DNA from: Cohnella panacarvi Gsoil 349
GTDB taxonomy: Bacteria; Bacillota; Bacilli; Paenibacillales; Paenibacillaceae
Length of the DNA stretch: 64,000 nt
Reading direction: 5' to 3'
NCBI RefSeq assembly: GCF_000515335.1
Contig: NZ_KI911563.1
Coordinates: forward strand, 1,690,056 to 1,754,055
Made by a program: the position numbers and the translations under genes. The notes beneath the pieces were generated by a model. It saw only the letters and a list, made by a program, of their open reading frames with translations, was not told the origin of the DNA and ran no database searches. Each line of letters begins with the position of its first letter. The stretch's first letter is position 1. This document shows, one piece after another, positions 40,540-48,481 of this stretch.

Positions 40540-40721
40540 GCGAATCACCCCCTTCATCTTGCGGGCTAAGCGCGGGATTGTTCTATTGTATGACGGATGC
40601 CGCTCGGCTCATTTTTGTTATTCCGGGTTGCAACCAAATTGAACCATTATGCGTCAATGATTGTAATCGCAAACAAATCGAGGCATGAAGCAGTCACTTA
40701 TTGTCCTGGGGGGATATAATC

Positions 40722-43271
40722 ATGGTTAAAACAACGATCGCGGGGATGCTGTTAGCCGGCTTTATTCTCGTCGCGTCTACGGTCGCCGCGCCGCCGGGCA
40801 AAGCTCCGGCGAAACCGGCAGCGGCAGCCGCCGTTGACTTTAAAGGCAGCATCGTCGTGAACGGCGTCGCGTTGAAGCTCTCGCAACCGACCTATACGGT
40901 GAATAAGGTCACGATGGTGCCGTTGAAGCCGATCGCGGAGGCGCTCGGAGCTAAGATCTCTTCGGGAACGGACGCCGAAGGCCGTTCTTACGCGAAGCTG
41001 ACGCGCGGCAAGAGCAATGCCGAGATCACGGCGGGAGTCGCTCGAATGGTCGCGAACGACCGGACGTTCAAGCTGGACGTCGCGCCGGAGCTTCGGAACG
41101 GATCGATCATGGTTCCGGTGCGGGCGATATCGGAAGCGCTCGGCACGATCGTCGCATGGGACGGCGTCGCGAACGCCATCCGCATCGACGATCCGAAGCA
41201 GCTCCCTGTCGTCGGCACGCAGAAGAAGCTGGATGAGCTGATGCAAGAAATTCGCGACAATGGCGGGATGTTCGATATGCGAGAAGGCGGAATCGTCGTA
41301 TCCGATCAGATGATGATGAAGTCGATCCCGCCGAACGCTGCCGTCGCTGCTCCGCAAGCATCCTCGGTTAATGGGGCCGCTTCGGGGGCGGACAATGCGG
41401 ACGGAGGCTCCGGTTCAGGAGAGGGTGCGGATTATTCGAAGACGAACGTGCAGGTGCAGGGCGTCGACGAAGCCGACTGGGCGAAGACGGACGGGAAGTT
41501 CGTCTACCAGATCAGCGGCAACCGGGGGCTCATCTCCGACATCTCCAACCCTTCCGCGCCGAAGCTGGCGGCAACGCTGGAATATAAGGCGGAAGACCAT
41601 TTCTATCCGACCGAGATGTACGTAGACGATCATCGCTTGGTCGTGATCGGACAGCATAACGTCGTCCTGCCTATGGCAGGCGAATCCGCCGGCTCCGGTT
41701 CGAGCGGTTCAAGCTCGGCTTCGGGCGATACTTCGACGTTGGAGAAGAAAATCGGCATCATGCCGATCGTTCCGATGGCGAGCACGGTTCAGACGAAAAT
41801 ATACGGGCTCGACGATGCCGGCATCCCGACTTTAAAGCGCGAGACCGAGATTGAAGGCAGCTATGTCTCTTCAAGGAAGATCGACGGCGCGCTATACGTC
41901 GTGACGAACAAATACAACTACAATTACGTATACCCGATGGAGAAGAGGAAGCTTGTCGACAGTCTGCCCGCTCAGCCGTCTTCCGGCAGCGGCATCGAAC
42001 CGGTGTACGGCGACAGCGCTTCGGCGAAGGAGCTCCGGAAGCTTCCGCTTAGCGATATCCGCTACTTCCCGAACGCCGTCGACAACAGCATGATGCTCAT
42101 CGGAGCGCTAGATCTCGACCGTCCGGAGCAAGCTTTCCAAGTATCCGCTTATCTCGGCTCCGGCCAGACGATCTATGCATCCTCCAAGCATCTTTACGTC
42201 TCGATCGCCAAGCCTGTTCCGGACGGCGATAACAACTATCCAATGCAAACGCGCATTTATAAATTCCGCCTCGATCAAGGCAACGTCGTCTACGCCGGAG
42301 AGGGCAGCGTTCCCGGCAACGCGCTGAACCAGTTCTCGATGGATGAGCATAACGGCTACTTCCGGATCGCGACGACGAAAGACGCTTGGACGATGAAAGG
42401 CGAATACCGCTCCTCGAACAATCTGTACGTGCTCGACGAGCAATTGAAGACGATCGGCAAACTCGAGGATCTCGCGCCGGGAGAGCGCATTTACTCGGCG
42501 CGGTTCATGGGCGGCAGAGCCTACATGGTAACGTTCCGCCAAGTCGACCCGCTCTTCGTCCTCGATCTTCGCAGCCCGACGAAACCCGCGGTGCTCGGTC
42601 AGCTCAAAATTCCGGGCTACAGCGATTACTTGCACCCGTACGACGACAACCACATCATCGGCTTCGGCAAAGAAACGGTCGAGCTGCCGGTGAAAGGCGC
42701 GGACGAGGAAACGACGATGGCCTATTATCAAGGCATGAAAATCGCGCTTTTCGACGTCACCGACGTCAACCATCCGAAGGAAAAGTTCAAGGAGGTCATC
42801 GGCGACCGCGGCACGAGCTCCGAGCTGCTGTACAACCATAAAGCGCTGCTGTTCTCCAAGGAAAAAGGGCTGATGGCGTTCCCGGTCGAGCTAATGGAAG
42901 TCCAGAATAAGGACCGGATCGAGCAGGGCGGCTTCCCGGCATACGGGCAATTCGTCTACCAAGGCGCATACGTCTACTGCATCGATCCGAACAAAGGCTT
43001 CGACTTGCGCGGACGGATTACCCATCTGTCGCAAGACGATCTCGCCAAGAGCGGACAGTACGGCTATAACTACGGCAAGTCCGTTCGCCGTATCCTGTAC
43101 GCGGGCGACACGCTGTACACGCTGTCCGAAAGCATGCTGAAAGCGAACGATCTCGGCAGCCTAAGCGAACGCGGGACGCTCGAGTATCCGCCTCTGCCCG
43201 GAATGAACGAGCTGTACGGCAACTCCGCGATCGACGTCGTTCCGGCAACTGCGGCTCCCGCTTCAAGGTAA
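40722..43271 (+). CDS. Secreted beta-propeller protein with copper-amine-oxidase-like N-domain
   Basis: 849 aa from the ATG at 40722, after TCCTGGGGGGAT. Signal peptide (MVKTTIAGMLLAGFILVAST), then a copper amine oxidase N-terminal-like domain (about 45-160: VVNGVALKLSQPTYTVNKVT, NGSIMVPVRAISEALG), a common Paenibacillus wall-type module. A Gly/Ser-rich spacer follows, then the beta-propeller domain seen in secreted proteins (GVDEADWAKTDGKFVYQISG, LSDIRYFPNAVDNSMMLIGA, RIYSARFMGGRAYMVTFRQV, HPYDDNHIIGFGKE). The domain is non-catalytic as far as known. An extracellular scaffolding or binding role is likely. Confidence 0.9.
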   Translation: MVKTTIAGMLLAGFILVASTVAAPPGKAPAKPAAAAAVDFKGSIVVNGVALKLSQPTYTVNKVTMVPLKPIAEALGAKISSGTDAEGRSYAKLTRGKSNAEITAGVARMVANDRTFKLDVAPELRNGSIMVPVRAISEALGTIVAWDGVANAIRIDDPKQLPVVGTQKKLDELMQEIRDNGGMFDMREGGIVVSDQMMMKSIPPNAAVAAPQASSVNGAASGADNADGGSGSGEGADYSKTNVQVQGVDEADWAKTDGKFVYQISGNRGLISDISNPSAPKLAATLEYKAEDHFYPTEMYVDDHRLVVIGQHNVVLPMAGESAGSGSSGSSSASGDTSTLEKKIGIMPIVPMASTVQTKIYGLDDAGIPTLKRETEIEGSYVSSRKIDGALYVVTNKYNYNYVYPMEKRKLVDSLPAQPSSGSGIEPVYGDSASAKELRKLPLSDIRYFPNAVDNSMMLIGALDLDRPEQAFQVSAYLGSGQTIYASSKHLYVSIAKPVPDGDNNYPMQTRIYKFRLDQGNVVYAGEGSVPGNALNQFSMDEHNGYFRIATTKDAWTMKGEYRSSNNLYVLDEQLKTIGKLEDLAPGERIYSARFMGGRAYMVTFRQVDPLFVLDLRSPTKPAVLGQLKIPGYSDYLHPYDDNHIIGFGKETVELPVKGADEETTMAYYQGMKIALFDVTDVNHPKEKFKEVIGDRGTSSELLYNHKALLFSKEKGLMAFPVELMEVQNKDRIEQGGFPAYGQFVYQGAYVYCIDPNKGFDLRGRITHLSQDDLAKSGQYGYNYGKSVRRILYAGDTLYTLSESMLKANDLGSLSERGTLEYPPLPGMNELYGNSAIDVVPATAAPASR

Positions 43272-43282
43272 CTTTGCTTAGC

Positions 43283-43319
43283 ACCGCCCCACAGTCGTTG
43301 AGACTATGGGGCGGTTTTT
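43283..43319 (+). terminator. Terminator of the beta-propeller gene
   Basis: ACCGCCCCA and TGGGGCGGT form a 9-bp stem followed by TTTTC, 11 nt after the stop. Confidence 0.88.
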
Positions 43320-43427
43320 CGTTGGGCCGGCGTTATCCCTTTGGCTCAGGATTTGTTTCCTGTCCGAAGTTAGTCGCCCTAACCGACTCATTCTCCCCAG
43401 TACCCGTCCCGTGCCCGCATCTATGGC

Positions 43428-43457
43428 TTGGACTCTCCTTATGGAAGGGACTATAAT
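43428..43457 (+). promoter_or_regulatory. Probable sigma-A promoter of mqnBD
   Basis: TTGGAC (43428-43433), 18-nt spacer and consensus TATAAT (43452-43457), 45 nt upstream of the mqnB ATG. Confidence 0.6.
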
Positions 43458-43501
43458 GAGGTAAGTTGAACGCACGGAATAGAAGGAGAGACGAGGAGCA
43501 C

Positions 43502-44152
43502 ATGAACGGTAAAATATTGGTCATGACCGCCGTGGAAGCTGAGCGGAACGCCGTGTTGCGCGGGGTTAACGGAGACGATCGGTTCGAGGTGCAACTGGCG
43601 GGCGTCGGTCCGGTAGCGGCCGCGATCAGCACGACGACGGCCTTGCTGAGCGGCGAGTACCGCCTGGTCATCAGCTCCGGCATCGCCGGGGGCTTCGAAG
43701 GACGCGCGGAGATCGGCGACGTTGTCGTCGCGACCGAGATCGTGGCCGCCGACTTAGGCGTCGAGACGCCCGAAGGGTTCAGCAGCGTGGACGAGCTCGG
43801 CTTCGGCACGTCCCGCGTTCAAGCGGACATTCCGGAAGCCGGCCGGGTTGTAAGCGCGCTGTCGGCAGGCGGAATCCAAACAAGCTATGGTCCGATCGTC
43901 ACCGTAAACACGGCAACCGGTACGGCAGGTACCGCCGCGCGGCTCGCCGCGCGCGTGGCCGGCGTCATCGCCGAAGGCATGGAAGGCTATGGCGTCGCCG
44001 CCGCCGCGCAAGCCAGAGGAGTTCCCGCGCTCGAAATCCGCGCGATCTCCAATCGCGTCGGCCCGCGCGACCGGTCCGCATGGCGAATCGGCGACGCTCT
44101 CAGGTCGCTGGAGGCCGCATTCGATCAACTAACGGAGGGATGGCAACCATGA
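43502..44152 (+). CDS. mqnB: Futalosine hydrolase
   Basis: 216 aa from the ATG at 43502 (GAGGAG 3-8 nt upstream); the frame opens at 43466 with no site. It is a nucleoside-phosphorylase/hydrolase fold: KILVMTAVEAERNAVLRG, AGVGPVAAAISTTTAL, VISSGIAGGFEGRAEIGDVV, EGMEGYGVAAAAQ and ALEIRAISNRVGPRD. It cleaves futalosine to adenine and dehypoxanthine-futalosine product in the alternative menaquinone pathway. The close relatives MTA/SAH nucleosidases share the fold, but the overlap with mqnD makes MqnB the better call. Confidence 0.92.
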   Translation: MNGKILVMTAVEAERNAVLRGVNGDDRFEVQLAGVGPVAAAISTTTALLSGEYRLVISSGIAGGFEGRAEIGDVVVATEIVAADLGVETPEGFSSVDELGFGTSRVQADIPEAGRVVSALSAGGIQTSYGPIVTVNTATGTAGTAARLAARVAGVIAEGMEGYGVAAAAQARGVPALEIRAISNRVGPRDRSAWRIGDALRSLEAAFDQLTEGWQP

Positions 44153-44988
44153 GAATCGCTTATTCGCCTTGCCCGAACGATACTTTCGTCTTCCATGCCT
44201 GGGCTCACGGGTTAGTTCCCGGAGCGCCCGAGCTGGACGTTACATATGCCGATATCGATATTACGAATTATTTGGCGCTTCAAGGGGAAGGCCCCGAGGT
44301 GATGAAAATATCGTACGCCGCCCTCCCATGGGTGTTGGACCAGTACGCGTTGCTTCCCTGCGGAGGCGCGCTCGGCCGCGGCTGCGGACCGCTCGTCCTG
44401 ACCGCCGGCAAAGCAGCGAACCCGCAAGACCCGGCGCAGCTGTCCGGCGCCGTCGTCGCCGTGCCGAGCGAACGTTCCACCGCGTACTTGCTGTTCCGGC
44501 TATGGGCTGCCAAGAACGTGCCGGGCGGCGTCGGCCGAATCGTCGTCATGCCGTTCCATGAGATTATGCCAGCCGTTCAGAACGGACAAGTCGATGCGGG
44601 GCTCGTCATCCACGAGGCCCGTTTCACTTACGGCTCGTACGGGCTTTCCTTACTCGAAGACATGGGCGGCTGGTGGGAGCAGGATACCGGCTTGCCGATC
44701 CCGCTCGGTGCGATTATTGCCCGGAGAGGACTCGACACCGAAGCCATCGCCGGATGGATTCGCGCATCGGTCGATTACGCGTGGACGCATCCGGAGGCGT
44801 CGAGCGACTATGTCCGTCAACACGCGCAAGAGATGGACCCTTCGGTAGCCAAAGCGCACATCGAGCTTTACGTGAACGCCTTCACCGCCAACCTCGGAGA
44901 GGACGGATACGCCGCAGTCGAGAGTCTGCTAGGCCGAGCGATGAACGAGGGACTCGTACCGCCGTTCGACCTCGCCAAGCTCCGTTAA
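44149..44988 (+). CDS. mqnD: 1,4-dihydroxy-6-naphthoate synthase
   Basis: The 279-aa solute-binding-protein-like enzyme begins MRIAYSPCPNDTFVFHAWAH, the MqnD signature. GEGPEVMKISYAALPWVLDQ, GPLVLTAGK, VPSERSTAYLLFRL, DAGLVIHEARFTYGSYGLSL and WWEQDTGLPIPLGAIIARR follow. It converts cyclic dehypoxanthine futalosine to dihydroxynaphthoate. The ATG overlaps the mqnB stop and is 9 nt after GGAGGG. mqnA, mqnC and the late genes are not in the window. Confidence 0.95.
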   Translation: MRIAYSPCPNDTFVFHAWAHGLVPGAPELDVTYADIDITNYLALQGEGPEVMKISYAALPWVLDQYALLPCGGALGRGCGPLVLTAGKAANPQDPAQLSGAVVAVPSERSTAYLLFRLWAAKNVPGGVGRIVVMPFHEIMPAVQNGQVDAGLVIHEARFTYGSYGLSLLEDMGGWWEQDTGLPIPLGAIIARRGLDTEAIAGWIRASVDYAWTHPEASSDYVRQHAQEMDPSVAKAHIELYVNAFTANLGEDGYAAVESLLGRAMNEGLVPPFDLAKLR

Positions 44989-44994
44989 ACGAAG

Positions 44995-45042
44995 AACACC
45001 GCCCCCTGTTTCGTCGAATGCGACGGTAGGGTAGGCGGTGTT
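44995..45042. terminator. Bidirectional terminator after mqnD
   Basis: AACACCGCC (44995-45003) pairs perfectly with GGCGGTGTT (45034-45042) between converging genes. Inner ACGGTAGGGT further shapes the loop. The T-tract is short. Confidence 0.75.
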
Positions 45043-45047
45043 GTATA

Positions 45048-45698
45048 TTACATGACCATATCCAGCAATATCCCCGTCATGGACAGGCGCAAGCCCGCAT
45101 GCAGTCTGGGCGGATACCCCGGTTTCAGTTTCGTGTCGAAAAGTTTATCGTTCAACAGCTGGCTAACCGGAACGCCGATATATCGATTGGTCGCTTCCTT
45201 CAACGCGGCAGGCAGCCCGCGGCCGTCGCTCAGCGCTTCCAGCGCCTGAGCTTCGTTGCCCCCGAACCGCTCGCGAAACGCATCTTCGTCCAGCTCCAGG
45301 CTTCCGTCTTCCGCGAGGCGAACGCCGAGTCGATCGTATTCGCTCGCCTCGACTTGCAGCTCTATACCGCCCGGAACATTCGGACTCAAGAACGTGCCCG
45401 CGTCCTTCATTTGCTCGCGAAGGTTGTTATAGGACAATACGATCTTGCGCACGTAATCGATCGCGGATTCGTCCTCGGAATCGTCTTCCGACGCTGCCCG
45501 ATTAGCATCCTGCATGGCGAATAGCACATTGACGATGCCGATCGCCGCCGATCTGGCTCTGCGGTCGAAGATTTTCGAGGGGACTCCTCTTCTTGCGCCG
45601 GGGCGATAACGGGTTTCCGCCCATTGGTCGAACGGAAATTGGGCGTATGTCGGCATAACCCGAGATGCACGAACAACGCGTTCGGTAGACGGAACCAT
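45048..45698 (-). CDS. Hypothetical protein with flagellar-cap-like C-terminal pattern
   Basis: 216 aa from the ATG at 45698 (AAAGGGG, 6-nt spacing). An N-terminal basic region (RRGVPSKIFDRRARSAAIGI) is followed by a central helix (AIDYVRKIVLSYNNLREQMK) and YDRLGVRLAEDGSLELDEDA, then FRERFGGNEAQALEALSDGR. The L-G--L--DG-L-LDE--F---F motif is also seen at the C-terminus of flagellar cap protein FliD, but the rest is different and no flagellar genes are nearby. I would not assign a function. Confidence 0.68.
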   Translation of the reverse strand: MVPSTERVVRASRVMPTYAQFPFDQWAETRYRPGARRGVPSKIFDRRARSAAIGIVNVLFAMQDANRAASEDDSEDESAIDYVRKIVLSYNNLREQMKDAGTFLSPNVPGGIELQVEASEYDRLGVRLAEDGSLELDEDAFRERFGGNEAQALEALSDGRGLPAALKEATNRYIGVPVSQLLNDKLFDTKLKPGYPPRLHAGLRLSMTGILLDMVM

Positions 45699-45769
45699 AG
45701 GATCGCCCCTTTGCATTGGATTATTTTAACTATAACACGCCTTGGCGGATTTCCGCGACCCTTGCCCCG

Positions 45770-47785
45770 TTACTGTACCAGAGACACCTCCGGCAATATA
45801 AGCAAATATTGAATCGCCGCCAACTCCTGCTTCGTCAGAACCCTCTCCGAATGATAATCCGCCAAGCCGCCTTGCTTGGCGACTTCCGGTCCATGCAGCT
45901 CTAGATCGATGACTTGCTGTACCGCGGACTCCGCCCATTCGGACGTTCCGGGCGCAAGCACGGTGTTGCTCGGTTGAGGCGGGATGCCCGATACGACGAG
46001 CAATCTCGAGAGGATGACGGCTGCTTCCTCGCGCTTGATCGGAACGTCCGGACGGAACATCTGTCGGCCGGTCCCGTGAACCAGTCCGAGTTCCGCCGCC
46101 GTTTGAATTTCCGCGCGATACGGGGATTCCCCGATATCCTGGAATGCTGGCGCGTTGTTCGAGCCCGGGATTCCGAATTGCTTCATCAGCGCATGAATGA
46201 ACTGCCCTCTCGTAACCGTCTCCTCTACGCCGAATGCTCCGGATTCGTTAGCCTCCACGATGCCTAGATCGTGCAGGACGTTAATGTATTTTGCATAAGA
46301 ATGGCCTGCAGGAACGTCGGCGAACGGCTTCGCGCTCGCCACCTTCGAGGCATAGCTGCCCGGATTCGCGTAATTATACTTCATGTACTGTACGCGTCCT
46401 TCGCGGTCCAATTGGAACGCCATCGGCATGCCGTCCTCGTCGACGAACAGCGAATCGTCCACTTGCTTCAGCTCTCGACGAATGCCGGCCGAGTTGCCTG
46501 CCGAGAGCGTACCGTCGCCGACTACTCGCACGCTGTTAACCGCACCGACCCTCAGATCTTGGTAATGCCCTTCGAATTTGGCCAGCTCAGCGGCGGATTG
46601 TTCCTTGAACCCGGCGTCGCCCAGCTTCGACTGTCCGGGGAAGAAGCGGTCCATGAATTCGCTGAACAGCTCAATGGAAAGCGGCGAATTCGCGTTATAA
46701 GATACGAATACGCCCGTGCGGCGATCCGGCAGCATCCACAACAGCGATTCGAAACCGGTGATGCTGCCGCCTTTCATGATGACGTTATGCCCGTTGGCGT
46801 CCACGAACGGCCCCTCGAAGCCGTAAGTCGAGTCGAGTACGTCGGGATGGATCGCTTGATGGTAAGAGGACATCGCTTGGATTGATTCAGGCGATAAGAT
46901 CCGCTTGCCGTCGGCGGTCGTCCCGCCTCCTAAGTAAGCAAGCATGAATTTGCTCATATCCTCGGCGGTCGTAAGCATGCTGCCCTCCGGTATCACGTCG
47001 GGGGATAGCCGGTAGACGGGTACCGCCGCGCCGGTCGGGTCATAGACCGTCGGCGTCTCGGCAAGCAGTCGATCCTCTTGCAAGAAGCTGCTGGAATCCA
47101 TGCCGAGCGGTCCGAAAATATGTTGCCGCATATAGTCGTTGAAGCTTTGTCCGCTCGCCTGCTGAACGATATAGCCCGCAAGCCCGTAGGCGAAGTTGTC
47201 GTACATATAGGAAGTGCCCGGTTCTCTTGCGACGGGCGGAAAGTTCGCGACGATCGCTTCTTTGAGCGCGACCGGTTGTTGCGCCGGATCGAAGAGGATA
47301 TTGGCAGCCGTCGGATCCCTGACCTCAAAGCCCGTCGTATGGGTGAGCAGCATGGCGACGGTGACCGGTTGAGCGAACGGATTGTCAACCTTGTAACCGT
47401 CCAAATACTTCTCGATATTGTCTTCTAACGAGACCTTGCCTTGCTCGACTAACTGCATAAGAGCAGCCGCCGTGAATACTTTCGACACGGAACCGACTCG
47501 GAACGTCGTTCTCGTCGGATCGACGGCTTGCTTCGTTTCGCGGTTCGTCACGCCATAGCCTCGGGCAACGACGACTTGTCCGTCCTTCACGACGGCTACG
47601 GCCGCGGCCCCGGCTTGCGCGATCGCTTCCGGCCTCGAGAAAAATTCGTCCATAAAGCCGAGCGCCTCCCGGGCGTCCGTCTCGACGGCCGCCGAGACTG
47701 GCTTGGCGAGCGCCAAGCTCCATAGCGGCGTGCTCAGCGCGATGGACAACGCTAGCAAATAAGCCGTCGTTCGTTTCTTTGCCAT
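45770..47785 (-). CDS. S-layer-anchored serine hydrolase (class C beta-lactamase/penicillin-binding fold)
   Basis: 671 aa from the ATG at 47785 (GGAGG, 9-nt spacing). A signal peptide of about 33 residues is followed by a beta-lactamase-related domain: SxxK as SVSK (99-102, nucleophile S99), YMYDNFAYGLAGYIV (Y-x-N), GLGLMG-like VIMKGGSITGFESL (K-G/T-G-type block). A linker leads to about three SLH repeats at the C-terminus (FADVPAGHSYAKYINVLHDL, FQDIGESPYRAEIQTAAELG, RRQMFRPDVPIKREEAAVIL). It is likely an esterase or D-aminopeptidase/carboxypeptidase displayed on the wall. Confidence 0.93.
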   Translation of the reverse strand: MAKKRTTAYLLALSIALSTPLWSLALAKPVSAAVETDAREALGFMDEFFSRPEAIAQAGAAAVAVVKDGQVVVARGYGVTNRETKQAVDPTRTTFRVGSVSKVFTAAALMQLVEQGKVSLEDNIEKYLDGYKVDNPFAQPVTVAMLLTHTTGFEVRDPTAANILFDPAQQPVALKEAIVANFPPVAREPGTSYMYDNFAYGLAGYIVQQASGQSFNDYMRQHIFGPLGMDSSSFLQEDRLLAETPTVYDPTGAAVPVYRLSPDVIPEGSMLTTAEDMSKFMLAYLGGGTTADGKRILSPESIQAMSSYHQAIHPDVLDSTYGFEGPFVDANGHNVIMKGGSITGFESLLWMLPDRRTGVFVSYNANSPLSIELFSEFMDRFFPGQSKLGDAGFKEQSAAELAKFEGHYQDLRVGAVNSVRVVGDGTLSAGNSAGIRRELKQVDDSLFVDEDGMPMAFQLDREGRVQYMKYNYANPGSYASKVASAKPFADVPAGHSYAKYINVLHDLGIVEANESGAFGVEETVTRGQFIHALMKQFGIPGSNNAPAFQDIGESPYRAEIQTAAELGLVHGTGRQMFRPDVPIKREEAAVILSRLLVVSGIPPQPSNTVLAPGTSEWAESAVQQVIDLELHGPEVAKQGGLADYHSERVLTKQELAAIQYLLILPEVSLVQ

Positions 47786-47839
47786 GATTCGTAACCTCCG
47801 CATCCTTCTTCTCGTCTCTCGCTTGCACGTTGATTGTAA

Positions 47840-48174
47840 CAAAGGATACCCATCCAAATAATGGACCTAAGTCCAGTCTATAGACGAACGAAAGTAGGAT
47901 TGCTTCGACGGCAAAGGCGTTCACCCGGTCACCGTTGATGTTCGTTGCTCTCGGTTTTAGCAACATGCGATCCCGCTCAAGGAGGCCTCGAAGCTCCAGG
48001 CCGTAGATTTGCGCGGGTTGCCGTTGCACGAACCGGCCTCTGGCGGACGTCCGCTTAGCCCGCATGAATCCGAGTCGGCCGTTTCGTCTTTCGTCGGCGC
48101 GCCGCCCGGATCGCCCGTCCCATCGCGAGGCCAGCCTGTCCGCCGCCGATAATGAGAACTTCCTTCCGAATCAT
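47840..48174 (-). pseudogene. Decayed flavin-containing monooxygenase (CzcO-like)
   Basis: From an ATG at 48174 with a good AGGAAGGTGA site, the frame reads MIRKEVLIIGGGQAGLAMGR, a textbook FAD Rossmann N-terminus, but stops after 39 codons (48055). In a different frame (about 48038-47840) the same strand reads GRFVQRQPAQIYGLELRGLL then LLKPRATNINGDRV and YRLDLGPLFGW. This matches the later part of NAD(P)/FAD monooxygenases, in which R-GRFV...GLELR-L and a late ATGYRPDY block are typical. The middle (probably over 150 codons) is missing, so this is a deleted and frameshifted remnant. Confidence 0.72.
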
Positions 48175-48481
48175 CGGGTTCACCTTCCTCTAATCGTTTA
48201 GTCCCTTCATAATAGGACGAAAATAACGCTCGGACGCAAAAATCTTGCGCGCCCGCGCAAATTTTGGCATCAGGAAGATATTGCGGCGGCTTTTGAAGCA
48301 TAATGTAGAAAGCCGTTCGGGAACCGTGGAGTGCACGCTATGAATGATCTATAAATTAGATCGTTATCATGTTTAATCATCATTTTTATATCTGACTCGA
48401 AAGCGTTAGAATAAATCTGAAGAGCAGCGCCGATTGCGGCGCAATACTAGGTAATCCAACATGAACATAGAGGGATGCGGA

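Noticed and set aside
43274-43456. 60-aa plus-strand open frame before mqnB
   Set aside because: Starts within the terminator of the beta-propeller gene and overlaps the mqnB promoter.
47385-48301. Long minus-strand open frames around 47.4-48.3 kb as intact genes
   Set aside because: One is a shadow of the SLH serine hydrolase at its left part, and the rest reads as pieces of a broken monooxygenase, so it is listed as a pseudogene.
48398-48411. cre site upstream of odhA (CGAAAGCGTTAGAA)
   Set aside because: Central ten bases fit, but it has two mismatches at conserved positions; too weak to list as a feature.
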